The notes below the pieces were generated by a model that saw only the letters and a program-made list of their open reading frames with translations, ran no database searches and had not been told where the DNA came from. A stretch of 64,000 bases of DNA from Bradyrhizobium sp. AZCC 1721 (GTDB lineage: Bacteria > Pseudomonadota > Alphaproteobacteria > Rhizobiales > Xanthobacteraceae), in the NCBI RefSeq assembly GCF_036924715.1, contig NZ_JAZHSB010000001.1, positions 1,293,001 to 1,357,000 of the forward strand, given 5' to 3'. Shown here piece after piece: positions 43,921-53,349 of this stretch; within the stretch, counting starts at the first letter, position 1, and every line of letters begins with the position of its first letter. Made by a program: the position numbers and the translations under genes.

Positions 43921-44541
43921 TTATTGGGCACTGAAGCTGAGCGCCCTGACGCCGGCCGCATCCTGGGCGGGTACCGTTTCTTCGGCACTCGCGACCGCGG
44001 GACCGCGGCGCTCCGGGGCCGGCGCAGGCGCTGCATCCGGGCTTCCGCTGACCATGCCGGACAGACCGCTGAGGCCGGCCTGCGCGATTTTCCGCAACAC
44101 GAGATCATCGGCCGCCGCCCAGGCGTCGCGGCCAGCCTTGCCGGCGGGCTCTTCGCCGGAAAGCCGCAGCGCGCGCTGCTGGTTGTTGTCATAGACGTCC
44201 CAGACCCAGGCGATCACGGTCTTGCCGCGAACCACTTGCGCCGAGAGATAGCTGCGCACGCGGTAGGATGCTCCGCCCTCACGCGAGACGATCGACAGGT
44301 TTCGGAGCTTCGATTCGCTGTCGAGCACGCTGACCATCCGGTCGAACACCTGCGGCGGCGGACCGTCGATCGATTCGAACGCCACGGTGGGACCGCCGCC
44401 CGCGCTCGGTGCCATCGCATACGAGCCGCTGGCCGCGCCGCCGCCGGCACAGCCACCGAGCGCGCAAGAAGCGACAAGCAGCGCCGCGGCCATCAAGGCG
44501 CGCGGAGTTTGCAGGCACGAAGCAATCAAGGTGTTCCTCAT
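43921..44541 (-). CDS. Hypothetical lipoprotein
   Basis: 206 residues with a lipobox at the end of the signal peptide (SCALGGC, Cys at residue 31), so it is lipidated and probably in the outer membrane, since no Asp follows the Cys. The middle has a compact domain (VFDRMVSVLDSESKLRNLSIV, then TVIAWVWDVYDNNQQRALRLSGEE) and the C-terminus is Pro/Ala-rich. No function known. Upstream it has TTAA half-sites spaced 6, not 7, bases. Confidence 0.85.
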   Translation of the reverse strand: MRNTLIASCLQTPRALMAAALLVASCALGGCAGGGAASGSYAMAPSAGGGPTVAFESIDGPPPQVFDRMVSVLDSESKLRNLSIVSREGGASYRVRSYLSAQVVRGKTVIAWVWDVYDNNQQRALRLSGEEPAGKAGRDAWAAADDLVLRKIAQAGLSGLSGMVSGSPDAAPAPAPERRGPAVASAEETVPAQDAAGVRALSFSAQ

Positions 44542-44673
44542 TGCCCCTGCGATATCGTTAAAATGTGTTAAGGTCTAGGGCAGCGCGTGGATAAGCTCGC
44601 CAAAAAGATTGCGTTCGGCTCGCCCCGTCTCTCCTTCTTGTTGCCAGAATTCTTCAACTTCGCAGGATCATCC

Positions 44674-44784
44674 ATGCGAGCCTTTGTCCTCGATCGCGAA
44701 TTTGCCTTCGCGCAATTGCCGGCGGCGCTCACCTACCTGGAAGCCGGCCGGGCGCGGGGAAAGGTGGTGCTGCGGGTGAAGTAG
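44674..44784 (+). pseudogene. C-terminal remnant of a zinc-type alcohol dehydrogenase / quinone reductase
   Basis: The 36 residues MRAFVLDREFAFAQLPAALT to GKVVLRVK match the last segment of MDR-superfamily dehydrogenases (…EAPAALRYLESG..FGKVVI…). No cofactor or catalytic domain is upstream; the frame before it is unrelated. It is likely the tail of a deleted gene lying against the pgeF stop. Confidence 0.65.
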
Positions 44785-44787
44785 GAA

Positions 44788-45555
44788 TTACTCGTTCGCC
44801 AGCGCGATCGCGTGCACGTGGCGGCCGTAGTCCGGCTCCTTCCGGTGCACCGAGCGGCGGTAGCTGTAGAAGCGCTCGTCGGAATAGGTGTCGACGCCGA
44901 GGTCGTCGATCATCAGGATGCCGGCATGTTCCAGCCGCATGCGGATGAAGCCGGCGAGGTCGAACATCGAATGTCCTGATCGAACCGAGGGAATGAAGAA
45001 CATTGCATTCTCCGCGTCGGCATCCAGGAAACGTTCGACGAATTCGCTGCCGACCTCGTAGGAGTGCTGGCGGATCAGCGGGCCGATGGCGGCGACGATG
45101 CCGGAGCGGTCGGCGCCGAGCTTTTCCATTGTGTCGATCGTGGATTCCAGGACGCCGGTCAGCGCGCCCTTCCAGCCGGCGTGTGCTGCGCCGATCACGC
45201 GGGCGGCCGGATCGGCGAACAGGATCGGCCCGCAATCCGCGGCAGTGACGCTGATGGCGATGCCTTCGGTGCGGGTGACGAGCGCGTCGGCGCGCGGCTT
45301 GTCGCCCTGCCATGGTCCGGTCGCCACCACGGCGTCGGGCGAGTGGATTTGGTGCACGCTGAGCAAGTGCTCGGGCGCAACGCCCATCTGCTCGGCCATC
45401 CGGCGGCGATTTTCCGCCACATTGGCCGGATCGTCATTGGAGCCGAGGCCGCCATTGAGTCCTTCGTAAATTCCACCGGATACTCCGCCCTCGCGGGTGA
45501 AGAACGCGTGGCGCAGCCCGGGAATGGCTGCGAGCAGCGACGATCCGAACGTCAT
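44788..45555 (-). CDS. pgeF: Peptidoglycan editing factor PgeF (YfiH / multicopper-oxidase-like)
   Basis: 255 residues. The zinc/copper ligand motifs are SVHQIHSPDAV, TAADCGPIL and GAAHAGWKGALTG. The family hydrolyses mis-incorporated L-Ser in muropeptides or oxidises phenolics. Its ATG overlaps the midA stop (ATGA). It is the third gene of the lgt-midA-pgeF operon. Confidence 0.92.
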   Translation of the reverse strand: MTFGSSLLAAIPGLRHAFFTREGGVSGGIYEGLNGGLGSNDDPANVAENRRRMAEQMGVAPEHLLSVHQIHSPDAVVATGPWQGDKPRADALVTRTEGIAISVTAADCGPILFADPAARVIGAAHAGWKGALTGVLESTIDTMEKLGADRSGIVAAIGPLIRQHSYEVGSEFVERFLDADAENAMFFIPSVRSGHSMFDLAGFIRMRLEHAGILMIDDLGVDTYSDERFYSYRRSVHRKEPDYGRHVHAIALANE

Positions 45556-46679
45556 GCTTTTTCGTCTCCCGGTGCCGGCGGTTCGTCGCTGAGGCCTGCG
45601 ACCGAGGTGAGATTTGGTTCGGTCACCGCAAGCACCTTGAACATCGATCCCATGCCGCCGCGGCCAGAGTCGGTCAGACGCTTGAGCGCGGCGGAAATAT
45701 CGGCGGAAACTTCCGCCGTGGCTTTTCCCATCAGCGTGACCGCCCGGGTCTCGATGCCGAGCCGCTTGAGGAATTCGCCCTGCGTCACCGGGCCGTGAAC
45801 GCGCGCGCCGACGTCTTCCGCGGCGCGCGCCAGCGCCTGGAAATCGACATGGGCGGTGACGTCGGCCTGGCCGGGATTTTTCAGGGGATCGGCAAAACTG
45901 TGCCGGGCGATAGCCTGGAAAGTATCGCCGGCGTCGCTGCGCAGATGGCCGTAATCGATGATCAGCGCCGCGCCGTCCTGGTCGCGCACCCGCGCCGCGA
46001 TCTTCATCATCTCGCTATCCGGCCGCCACTCGAACACGGCGCCGATCGGGGCCGCGCGCACCAGCGGCGGCAGCAACACCTCGAAGCGCGGGATCGGGTC
46101 ATCCGCGGCGGCGAATACCAGCTTGCCATTGGCATCGAGCTCGACGACGCGCTCGTGCCAGCCGGTTTCGCGCTTGACCACCTGATGGATCGGCAGCACG
46201 TCGAAATATTCGTTGGCGAGGATGACCGCGGGGCCCTCGGGCACGTCGTCGATGCTGTCATGCCAGGTGATGTTGCGCGCGCCGGATAGCGTTGCCTGCT
46301 GCTTCTCGCGCAGCACCGGATTGATCTCGACGAGATGGATCTGGATCGATTGATAGAGCGGCGGCAGCACGCGAACCGCGCGGAGCGCGTCCGCCATCAT
46401 GGTGCCGCGGCCGGGGCCGAGCTCGACCAGCCGCAGCGTCGGCGGCGAGCCGATCGCCTTCCAGACCGACGCCGTCCATAGCCCGAGCAGTTCGCCGAAC
46501 ATCTGGCTGACCTCGGGCGCGGTGGTGAAATCGCCCTCACGGCCCAATGGATCGCGCGACACGTAGTAGCCGTGCTCGGGATGCATCAGGCACAGCTCCA
46601 TGTACCGCCAGACCGGCATCGGGCCTGACGATCTGATCAGCTTGTGGATCTCCGACTGTAACGGCGAAAATTCGGTCAC
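45552..46679 (-). CDS. Class I SAM-dependent methyltransferase (MidA / NDUFAF7 family)
   Basis: 375 residues from a GTG at 46679. The SAM motif is RLVELGPGRGTMMADALRAV; FDVLPIHQVV and the C-terminal TAHVDFQALARAAE are typical of the COG1565 family. Its mitochondrial relative NDUFAF7 methylates an Arg of complex I subunit NDUFS2; the bacterial role is presumably similar but unproven. The gene starts 9 bases after the lgt stop. Confidence 0.9.
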   Translation of the reverse strand: MTEFSPLQSEIHKLIRSSGPMPVWRYMELCLMHPEHGYYVSRDPLGREGDFTTAPEVSQMFGELLGLWTASVWKAIGSPPTLRLVELGPGRGTMMADALRAVRVLPPLYQSIQIHLVEINPVLREKQQATLSGARNITWHDSIDDVPEGPAVILANEYFDVLPIHQVVKRETGWHERVVELDANGKLVFAAADDPIPRFEVLLPPLVRAAPIGAVFEWRPDSEMMKIAARVRDQDGAALIIDYGHLRSDAGDTFQAIARHSFADPLKNPGQADVTAHVDFQALARAAEDVGARVHGPVTQGEFLKRLGIETRAVTLMGKATAEVSADISAALKRLTDSGRGGMGSMFKVLAVTEPNLTSVAGLSDEPPAPGDEKA

Positions 46680-46687
46680 GGCCTGCC

Positions 46688-47539
46688 TTAAGTCGACTTC
46701 TCTATATGCTGCGGCGTCTCGCGGCGCCATGCCATCATGATCAGGATGGCTCCGGCAATGATCATCGGTACCGACAGCAGCATACCCATGGTCAGCCCGA
46801 GCTGGGGATTCCACAAAAATCCGAGCTGAGGATCGGGCTCGCGGAAGAATTCGCTGGTAATGCGCGCAAGACCATAGATCGCAATGAAGCTGCCGAGGAT
46901 CAGGCCCGGCCGTTTCAACGCGCCCATCCGGATCATCGCCGCCAGGATGACGAACAGCAGGATGCCCTCCAATCCGGCTTCATAGAGCTGGCTCGGATGC
47001 CGCGGCAGCGGCCCGCCGTCGGGGAACACCATGGCCCAGGGCACGCCGGAATCCGCCGGCCGTCCCCACAATTCGCCCTTGATGAAATTGGCAAGGCGCC
47101 CGAGGAATATTCCGATCGGGGCGACGGCGGTCGTGATGTCGCCAAGCGACAGGATGGAGATATTGTTCGTGCGCGCAAACAGCATCACCGCGGCGACGCA
47201 GCCGAGAAAGCCGCCATGGAAGGACATGCCACCTTCCCAGAGTTTGAAAATGGCGATGGGGTTCTGGATGAAGATGGCCGGGTTGTAGAACAGCACGTAG
47301 CCGGTGCGGCCGCCGACGATGATGCCGATCGTAACCCAGAGAATGAAGTCGTCGAGCTGCACGGGTGCGATCGGCGCCGGCCCGCCCCATAATTTCTCTT
47401 TCCTGATCAGCGCGCGCGCATAGATCCATCCGAGCACGATGCCGCAGATATAGGCCAGCGCATACCATCGGATCGCGAACGGTCCGATCGAGATGGCGAC
47501 GGGATCGATTGCCGGGAAGGTTATGGTGAGAAAGGGCAT
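46688..47539 (-). CDS. lgt: Phosphatidylglycerol--prolipoprotein diacylglyceryl transferase
   Basis: 283 residues with seven membrane helices. The Lgt signature [14 protein letters not shown] and the His-Gly-Gly motif SFHGGFLG are present. It attaches diacylglycerol to lipobox Cys residues, acting before LspA (also in this window) on lipoproteins such as that at 43.9 kb. Confidence 0.97.
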   Translation of the reverse strand: MPFLTITFPAIDPVAISIGPFAIRWYALAYICGIVLGWIYARALIRKEKLWGGPAPIAPVQLDDFILWVTIGIIVGGRTGYVLFYNPAIFIQNPIAIFKLWEGGMSFHGGFLGCVAAVMLFARTNNISILSLGDITTAVAPIGIFLGRLANFIKGELWGRPADSGVPWAMVFPDGGPLPRHPSQLYEAGLEGILLFVILAAMIRMGALKRPGLILGSFIAIYGLARITSEFFREPDPQLGFLWNPQLGLTMGMLLSVPMIIAGAILIMMAWRRETPQHIEKST

Positions 47540-47551
47540 CGGGCGGGAGGT

Positions 47552-48286
47552 CTATTGCGCGAGGTTGCGGCGATAGAGCGCCAGCAGACGCTCCCAGTGC
47601 CGCTCGGCAGCATCGCGGTGATAGACCGGCCGCTTCGGGAAAGCGAAGCCGTGATGAGTCCCGGGATAGATCTCGACCTCGTTGTTCGTGCCTTCCATTG
47701 CCTGCTTCACCTTGTCGATGATCTCCTGCGGCGCGTAGATGTCGGTCTCGGCGCAGGCGAAATAGAGTTCAGCCTTGGTCTTCGATGCAGCCAGATGCGG
47801 GCTGTCGGGCTGGTCGGTCGCGAGATGGGTGCCGTAGATCGAAGCCGCCGCCTTCACCCGATCCGGAAAATGCGTTGCCGCATTGACCGCGTAGCGGCCG
47901 CTCATGCAGTAGCCGACGGTGCCGACGATCTTCGTATCTGCGGCAGGTTGCGTCTCTGCGTAGGCGAGCAGAGCCTTGGTGTCCTCCATCACCATCGCGA
48001 TGTTGATGGAGTTCATGAAGCCGGACATCCGCTTGCGCTCGGGCGCTTCCGGATCAGGCGGTATCGGCCCCAGCTCCATGACGCCGGAGCGGTAATACAG
48101 GTTGGGCAGCATCACGTAATAGCCCGACGTGCCGAGCCGCCGCGCCATGTCGCGCAGTTCCTCGCGGATCGCCGGTGCGTCCATGTAGAAGATGATGACC
48201 GGGAAGGGGCCGCCGCGCTCAGGATGGGTGATGAAGGTCGTGGTCTTGCCGTCCTTGGTCGCAATATCGATCTGCTGGTCGATCAT
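47552..48286 (-). CDS. Dienelactone hydrolase family protein
   Basis: 244 residues, alpha/beta hydrolase. The nucleophile is Cys in VGYCMSGRYAV, with Asp in CAETDIYAP and His in THHGFAFP completing the triad, as in dienelactone hydrolase. Start chosen at ATG 48286 (MIDQQIDIATKDG). No catechol ortho-pathway genes are nearby, so the substrate is not known. Confidence 0.9.
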   Translation of the reverse strand: MIDQQIDIATKDGKTTTFITHPERGGPFPVIIFYMDAPAIREELRDMARRLGTSGYYVMLPNLYYRSGVMELGPIPPDPEAPERKRMSGFMNSINIAMVMEDTKALLAYAETQPAADTKIVGTVGYCMSGRYAVNAATHFPDRVKAAASIYGTHLATDQPDSPHLAASKTKAELYFACAETDIYAPQEIIDKVKQAMEGTNNEVEIYPGTHHGFAFPKRPVYHRDAAERHWERLLALYRRNLAQ

Positions 48287-48469
48287 GGGCGTTGCTTTTG
48301 CGTTGTGATTCTGGTGTCTGGCTGGCTGTTCGATACGATTGCAAGGAAACTGCAGCATGACAAGGCAAACGGCCGTCACGTTGGCGTTGAACCGCGCTCT
48401 TGAACGTTTCCCTTGGGATTGCCATTGTCTTGTCGTGACGATCAATTTGCAGCGACCGGAGCGTTTCAG

Positions 48470-48760
48470 ATGACCCAGACCAGCAATCGGTTTTTCGACG
48501 AGATCGGCCGTTTGATGAATGACGCCGCCGGCGCCGCCCAGGGTGTCAAGCGCGAGGTCGATACGGTCATGCGCAACCAGGCCGAGCGCATCCTGCGCGA
48601 TCTTGATGTCGTCAAGCGCGAGGAGTTCGACGTGGTCAAGGACATGGCCCGCCTGGCGCGTGAGGAGAACGAGGCGCTGAAGAGCCGGATTGCTGTTCTG
48701 GAAGCCAAGCTCGGCATTGCGCCGGCCACGCCGGATGCCGGCAGCATGGCGGACGGGTAG
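48470..48760 (+). CDS. ubiK: Ubiquinone biosynthesis accessory factor UbiK (YqiC family)
   Basis: 96 residues: an amphipathic N-terminal helix (FFDEIGRLMNDAAGAAQGV) and a C-terminal coiled coil (REENEALKSRIAVLEAKLG), the UbiK layout. UbiK forms complexes with UbiJ and promotes aerobic ubiquinone synthesis. Start at ATG 48470 (MTQTSNR). It is divergent from the dienelactone hydrolase gene. Confidence 0.88.
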   Translation: MTQTSNRFFDEIGRLMNDAAGAAQGVKREVDTVMRNQAERILRDLDVVKREEFDVVKDMARLAREENEALKSRIAVLEAKLGIAPATPDAGSMADG

Positions 48761-48768
48761 GGTTGTTA

Positions 48769-48964
48769 CCCTCCCCTGGAGGGGTCCGAGACGAGCGAAG
48801 CTCGCTCGTGGGTCGGCTCACATGGAGCGTAGCGAAATGTGAGACGGGGTGGGGTGATCTCTCCACTCGGGCACTGATCGAGGGGATGGACCGTCACCCC
48901 ACCCCGCCGCTTCGCGTCGACCCCCGAGCGAGCTTCGCTCGTCCGGACCCCTCCAGGGGAGGGT
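48769..48964. repeat. Large compound palindromic repeat (CCCTCCCCTGGAGGGG family)
   Basis: A ~196-bp inverted repeat: CCCTCCCCTGGAGGGGTCCG at the left matches CGGACCCCTCCAGGGGAGGG at the right; GAGCGAAGCTCGCTCG is an internal hairpin, and CGGGGTGGGGTGA matches TCACCCCACCCCG. It sits upstream of rplY. Confidence 0.9.
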
Positions 48965-49123
48965 GCAAACCTAAGAAAAATCCCTTCATTTCCTTGTCAT
49001 TTCGCCCCTTTGGGGCTAAAAGCCGGCCACGTCCGCAGCCCCCGCACCCCTGGAGGCTTGCTGTGGGACGCCAACGGGCCGCGATGCGGCCTTTAACTTT
49101 TTAGAAAACAAGGACTTAACACG
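48965..49123. other. Leader region of rplY
   Basis: About 160 bases without a gene between the palindromic repeat and rplY. It is A/T-richer at its end (TTTTTAGAAAACAAGGACTT), where the ribosome site lies. No structured element is recognised. Confidence 0.4.
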
Positions 49124-49846
49124 ATGGCGACCGTCAAGGAATTGAAGGCGACCGCGCGTCCGCAGAGCGGCAAGGGGGCCGCCCGGGCAGAGCGTCGCGC
49201 CGGGAGAGTGCCCGGAGTGATCTACGGCAACAACCAGCCCCCCGTGACCATCTCGGTCGACGACAAGGAACTGCGCCAGCGCATCCTGGCCGGCCGCTTC
49301 CTGACCACGCTGTTCGACATCGACCTCGAAGGTAAGAAGCACCGTGTGATTCCGCGCGACTTCCACCTCGATCCGGTGAAGGACTTCCCGCTCCATGTCG
49401 ACTTCCTGCGTCTCGGCGAAGGCGCAACCATCCGCGTCAGCGTGCCCCTGCATGTCGTGAACGGCGAAACTTCGCCCGGCGTCAAGCGCGGCGGCACCAT
49501 CAACGTCGTCACCCACACCATCGAGCTCGAATGCTCGGTCGACAACATCCCGCAGTATATCGAGGCCGATGCCGGCGCGCTGGAAATCAGCTACTCGCTG
49601 CATCTGTCCGACATCAAGCTCCCGACGGGCGTGAAGTCGCTGTCGCGCGAAGACGCAACGCTCGTGACCATCGTGCCGCCGTCCGGCTACGCCGAAGAGC
49701 AGAAGGCTGCGGCGGCTGCCGCGGCGGCAGGCACGGCCGCTCCGGCGGCGGGTGCCGCTCCGGCTGCTGCTGCCGCGCCTGCGGCGGGAGCTGCCGCTCC
49801 GGCGGCTGGCGCGAAGGCGCCGGCTGGTGGCGACAAGAAGAAGTAA
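49124..49846 (+). CDS. rplY: Ribosomal protein bL25 (CTC form)
   Basis: 240 residues: the 5S rRNA-binding L25 domain (about 1-95: SGKGAARAERRAGRVPGVIYG) followed by the TL5 beta domain (LHVVNGETSPGVKRGG, then NIPQYIEADAGALEI), and a low-complexity Ala/Pro/Gly C-terminal tail of about 50 residues ending GGDKKK. It heads an rplY-pth-ychF operon, a common arrangement. Confidence 0.96.
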   Translation: MATVKELKATARPQSGKGAARAERRAGRVPGVIYGNNQPPVTISVDDKELRQRILAGRFLTTLFDIDLEGKKHRVIPRDFHLDPVKDFPLHVDFLRLGEGATIRVSVPLHVVNGETSPGVKRGGTINVVTHTIELECSVDNIPQYIEADAGALEISYSLHLSDIKLPTGVKSLSREDATLVTIVPPSGYAEEQKAAAAAAAAGTAAPAAGAAPAAAAAPAAGAAAPAAGAKAPAGGDKKK

Positions 49847-49867
49847 GCAGCGGCAGGATGCCGCGTC

Positions 49868-50473
49868 ATGCGCCTGTTTGTTGGCCTAGGTAACCCCGGT
49901 TCGAAATACGCGAACAACCGGCACAACATCGGGTTCATGGCCGTCGATGAAATTGCGCGGCGTCACGGTTTCGCACCGTGGCGCCGCCGCTTTCAGGGCG
50001 AGACATCCGAAGGCACGCTGGATCGCGAGAAGGTCGTTCTGCTTCGGCCGACCACCTACATGAACGAGTCCGGGCGCGCGGTTCAGGAAGCCGCGAACTT
50101 TTTCAAGCTCGGCGCCTCCGACATCACCGTGTTTCAGGACGAACTCGAACTGCCGCCGGCGAAAGTCCGCGTCAAGGTCGGCGGCGGTATCGCCGGCCAC
50201 AACGGGCTGCGCTCGATCTCCTCGCATATCGGCAACGAATATCGCCGGGTGCGGCTAGGGATCGGCCATCCCGGCATCAAGGAGCTGGTGCACGGCCACG
50301 TGCTCTCGGATTTCGCCAAGAGCGACCGCGCCTGGGTGGAAGCCCTGTGCGCGGCGGTGGCCGAGAATGCCGGCTTGCTGGCGGCAGGGCACGACTCCTC
50401 GTTCCAGAACAAGGTGCATCTGGCGCTGCAAGCCAAGGGAATTTTCGACAAGGGTGATGATGGCGCGGCGTGA
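49868..50473 (+). CDS. pth: Peptidyl-tRNA hydrolase
   Basis: 201 residues. It recycles peptidyl-tRNA dropped by ribosomes. Catalytic His is in [11 protein letters not shown], with [13 protein letters not shown] and [12 protein letters not shown] completing the site. It begins 21 bases after rplY. Confidence 0.97.
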   Translation: MRLFVGLGNPGSKYANNRHNIGFMAVDEIARRHGFAPWRRRFQGETSEGTLDREKVVLLRPTTYMNESGRAVQEAANFFKLGASDITVFQDELELPPAKVRVKVGGGIAGHNGLRSISSHIGNEYRRVRLGIGHPGIKELVHGHVLSDFAKSDRAWVEALCAAVAENAGLLAAGHDSSFQNKVHLALQAKGIFDKGDDGAA

Positions 50474-50512
50474 CGCGTCGTCGACCGTCAGCAACGAACT
50501 TCAGGACAAGTT

Positions 50513-51610
50513 ATGGGATTCAAATGCGGTATCGTTGGGCTGCCCAATGTCGGCAAGTCGACGCTGTTCAACGCGCTGACCGAGACGGCAGCGGCGCAGG
50601 CGGCGAATTATCCGTTCTGCACCATCGAGCCGAATGTCGGCGAAGTCGCCGTGCCTGATCCCAGGCTCGACAAGCTGTCGGCGATCGCAGGCTCGGCGCA
50701 AATCATCCCGACGCGGCTGACCTTCGTCGATATCGCAGGGCTCGTGCGCGGCGCCTCGAAGGGCGAGGGCCTCGGCAACCAGTTCCTCGCCACCATCCGC
50801 GAGGTCGACGCGGTCGCGCATGTGGTGCGGTGTTTTGAGGATTCCGACATCACCCATGTCGAAGGCAAGATCGCGCCGTTGGCCGACATCGAGACCATCG
50901 AGACCGAACTGATGCTCGCCGACCTCGACAGCCTGGAGAAGCGGGTCGACAATCTGACGAAAAAGGCCAAGGGCAACGACAAGGACGCCAAGGAAGCGCT
51001 CGACCTCGTTAACCGCGCCCTGGTGCTGCTGCGCGAGGGCAAACCGGCTCGGGCACTGGAGCGCAAGCCGGAGGAAGAGCGCGCCTTCGGCATGCTCGGC
51101 CTCTTGACGTCGAAGCCGGTGCTCTATGTCTGCAACGTCGAGGAAGGTTCGGCCAAGGAAGGCAACAGCTTCTCAAAACAGGTGTTCGAGCACGCCAAGA
51201 AGGAAGGCGCGGTCGCCGTAGTGATTTCGGCCAAGATCGAATCCGAGATCGCGACCCTGTCACGCGAGGAGCGCGCCGATTTCCTCGAGACGCTCGGCCT
51301 GGAAGAGGCCGGCCTCGACCGCCTGATCCGCGCCGGCTACCAGTTGCTCGATCTCATCACCTATTTCACCGTCGGTCCGAAGGAAGCCCGCGCCTGGACC
51401 ATCCACCGCGGCACCAAGGCGCCGGCGGCGGCCGGCGTGATCCATACCGATTTCGAAAAGGGCTTTATCCGGGCCGAGACCATCGCCTATGCCGATTACG
51501 TCGCGCTGAACGGCGAAGCCGGCGCCCGCGACGCCGGCAAGCTCAGGCTGGAAGGCAAGGAATATGTCGTCGCCGACGGCGACGTGATGCATTTCAGGTT
51601 TAATACGTGA
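50513..51610 (+). CDS. ychF: Redox-regulated ATPase YchF (Obg-family, OLA1-type)
   Basis: 365 residues. P-loop GLPNVGKSTLFNAL, switch region DIAGLVRGASKGEGLGNQFL, and a C-terminal TGS domain (TYFTVGPKEARAWTIHRG, ending VMHFRFN). The NxxE motif in place of NKxD (VCNVEEG) explains its ATP preference. It binds ribosomes and is third in the operon. Confidence 0.96.
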   Translation: MGFKCGIVGLPNVGKSTLFNALTETAAAQAANYPFCTIEPNVGEVAVPDPRLDKLSAIAGSAQIIPTRLTFVDIAGLVRGASKGEGLGNQFLATIREVDAVAHVVRCFEDSDITHVEGKIAPLADIETIETELMLADLDSLEKRVDNLTKKAKGNDKDAKEALDLVNRALVLLREGKPARALERKPEEERAFGMLGLLTSKPVLYVCNVEEGSAKEGNSFSKQVFEHAKKEGAVAVVISAKIESEIATLSREERADFLETLGLEEAGLDRLIRAGYQLLDLITYFTVGPKEARAWTIHRGTKAPAAAGVIHTDFEKGFIRAETIAYADYVALNGEAGARDAGKLRLEGKEYVVADGDVMHFRFNT

Positions 51611-51619
51611 GAGGTGGGC

Positions 51620-51763
51620 GTGCCCCGGACGCAGCGCAGCGCCATAAGCGCGTTACGCGCGTCTTCGACACGCTATGGCGGTGCGCTGCTGAGCCGGGGC
51701 CTATGCCGGCGTGGGTCCCGGCTCTGCGGAGCAGCGTTACACGCTGCACCGCGTCCGGGACAC
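51620..51763. repeat. GTGCCCCGGACGCAGCGCAG palindromic repeat
   Basis: A ~144-bp inverted repeat after ychF: the left CCCCGGACGCAGCGCAGC matches GCTGCACCGCGTCCGGGAC at the right, with inner hairpins such as AAGCGCGTTACGCGCGTCTT. The form is common in Bradyrhizobium intergenic regions. Confidence 0.85.
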
Positions 51764-51767
51764 GAAC

Positions 51768-52061
51768 TTACCGCATCCCGCCCTGGTCGCGGATCGCGCC
51801 GAGATGCTCGTTGATGCGGAAGACGATCAGGATGAATTCGGCGGCGATGCGCGAAAACACCACGCCGACCACGACGCCGGCGATCGAGGCCAACAGTAGG
51901 ACAAATCCGTAGAAGGGACTGATTGCCATGACGGACAAGCTCGACAAAATGCCGGCGATACCGAACAGTATGATCAAGCCGATAACCAGCCAGTAGAAAG
52001 TCTTGATAATCGTGGGCGTGATGAACCGATCCCACTGAAATAGATCCTGAAAATCGAGCAT
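51768..52061 (-). CDS. DUF4282 membrane protein
   Basis: 97 residues. The opening FQDLFQWDRFITPTIIKTFYW and two long membrane helices (about 22-45 and 52-80), ending FRINEHLGAIRDQ, fit DUF4282. Function unknown; single gene. Confidence 0.85.
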   Translation of the reverse strand: MLDFQDLFQWDRFITPTIIKTFYWLVIGLIILFGIAGILSSLSVMAISPFYGFVLLLASIAGVVVGVVFSRIAAEFILIVFRINEHLGAIRDQGGMR

Positions 52062-52263
52062 CGATGGTTCTCCGGCGACTCAAAGCCTGATCCCAGATGA
52101 CACAGGGCTAGCCTCGAAAACTGCTTCGGGCAAGCCGGGCGAGCGCCGGCAACGGTACTCGCCCGTGGCGAACGAGCCATGCGGGTGGGCGGGTTGAGAT
52201 TGCCGTAAATAACGGCCACAATCGGGCTTCCCCGCCGCAATCCTCAATCCAAATCCTCAATCG

Positions 52264-52725
52264 ATGACAACGCTGACCTTCGAAGACTTCACGCCCGGCC
52301 ATTTCGGCACGTTCGGACCGCGCCACGTCACGCGCGAGGAGATTTTGGCGTTCGCCGCCGAATTCGACCCGCAGCCGATGCATCTGGACGAGGTCGCCGC
52401 CAACGCGTCGATGCTCAAGGGGCTGTCCGGTTCGGGCTGGCATCTCGGCTCTCTCGTGATGCGGATGCTGTTCGACGGGTTTATCGGCCGCACTGCCTCG
52501 CTCGGCTCGCCCGGTGTCAACGAAATGCGCTGGCTGTCGCCGCTGCGCCCGGGCGATGACCTGACGCTGGATGTCAGCGTCGCGGAGGCCAGGATTTCGA
52601 AAAGCCGACCCGAGACCGGTATCGTGACCCTCAAGAGTACGATCCGCAACGCGGCCGGGGTCGTACTGTGCGAGATGGAGTCCCCGATGATCGTGCGCCG
52701 GCGCCTTGAAGCAGGAGCGGAGTAG
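52264..52725 (+). CDS. MaoC-like dehydratase (R-hydratase fold), first of a pair
   Basis: 153 residues. The hydratase motif is FAAEFDPQPMHLDE with catalytic Asp and His. It resembles monomeric hotdog halves that act on enoyl-CoA or related thioesters. It is followed after 2 bases by a second MaoC gene; the two may form a heterodimer. Confidence 0.88.
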   Translation: MTTLTFEDFTPGHFGTFGPRHVTREEILAFAAEFDPQPMHLDEVAANASMLKGLSGSGWHLGSLVMRMLFDGFIGRTASLGSPGVNEMRWLSPLRPGDDLTLDVSVAEARISKSRPETGIVTLKSTIRNAAGVVLCEMESPMIVRRRLEAGAE

Positions 52726-52727
52726 CG

Positions 52728-53207
52728 ATGCGTTTCTTCGAGGACATCGAGATCGGCGCGCAGCGCGAGTTTGGCTCGTTCACCTTCACAGCCGAAGACA
52801 TCAAGCGGTTTGCCGCGCAGTTCGATCCGCAGCGCTTTCACCTCGATGAGGAAGAGGGGCGCAAATCCCTGTTCGGGGGGCTGGCCGCATCGGGCTGGCA
52901 CGTTGCGGCGGTGTGCATGAAGCTCTTGGTCGCCGACGGCAAGCGATTGACGGCCGAGGCCGCCGCACGCGGTGAGAAGGTCGCGGTGTGGGGGCCGTCG
53001 CCGGGTTTTCGTGAATTGCGCTGGGTCAGGCCAGTGTTGGCGGGCGATACCGTCAGCTTTTCCAACCAGGTCGAAACCAAGCGGACCTCGGAGAAGCGTC
53101 CCGAATGGGGCATACTGCAAGCCCGCAATACCGGCACCAACCAGCGCGACGAAGTCGTGTTCTCGTTCCTCGCCACCGCGTTCGTGCCGCGACGGAATGC
53201 AGGTTAA
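52728..53207 (+). CDS. MaoC-like dehydratase, second of a pair
   Basis: 159 residues. The motif FAAQFDPQRFHLDEEEG has the catalytic Asp and His, followed by GLAASGWHVAAVCMKLLV. It is similar in sequence to the gene before it, suggesting tandem duplication and divergence. Substrate not known. Confidence 0.88.
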   Translation: MRFFEDIEIGAQREFGSFTFTAEDIKRFAAQFDPQRFHLDEEEGRKSLFGGLAASGWHVAAVCMKLLVADGKRLTAEAAARGEKVAVWGPSPGFRELRWVRPVLAGDTVSFSNQVETKRTSEKRPEWGILQARNTGTNQRDEVVFSFLATAFVPRRNAG

Positions 53208-53349
53208 TTGTAGTCCGGCGAAACATGGTTAGCCAATTGTTTCGTTAGTGCTTCGTAATCCACGACTCCACGAAACCGTTTTTTTGCTAACGCATTTTGA
53301 ACTTTCTGCCTGCCAAATGCGTCTCAGGGGAAGTACCGAGGGGATGAAA

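Noticed and set aside
44555-44575. TTAA pair upstream of the lipoprotein gene
   Set aside because: Spacing is 6 bases, so it does not match the consensus.
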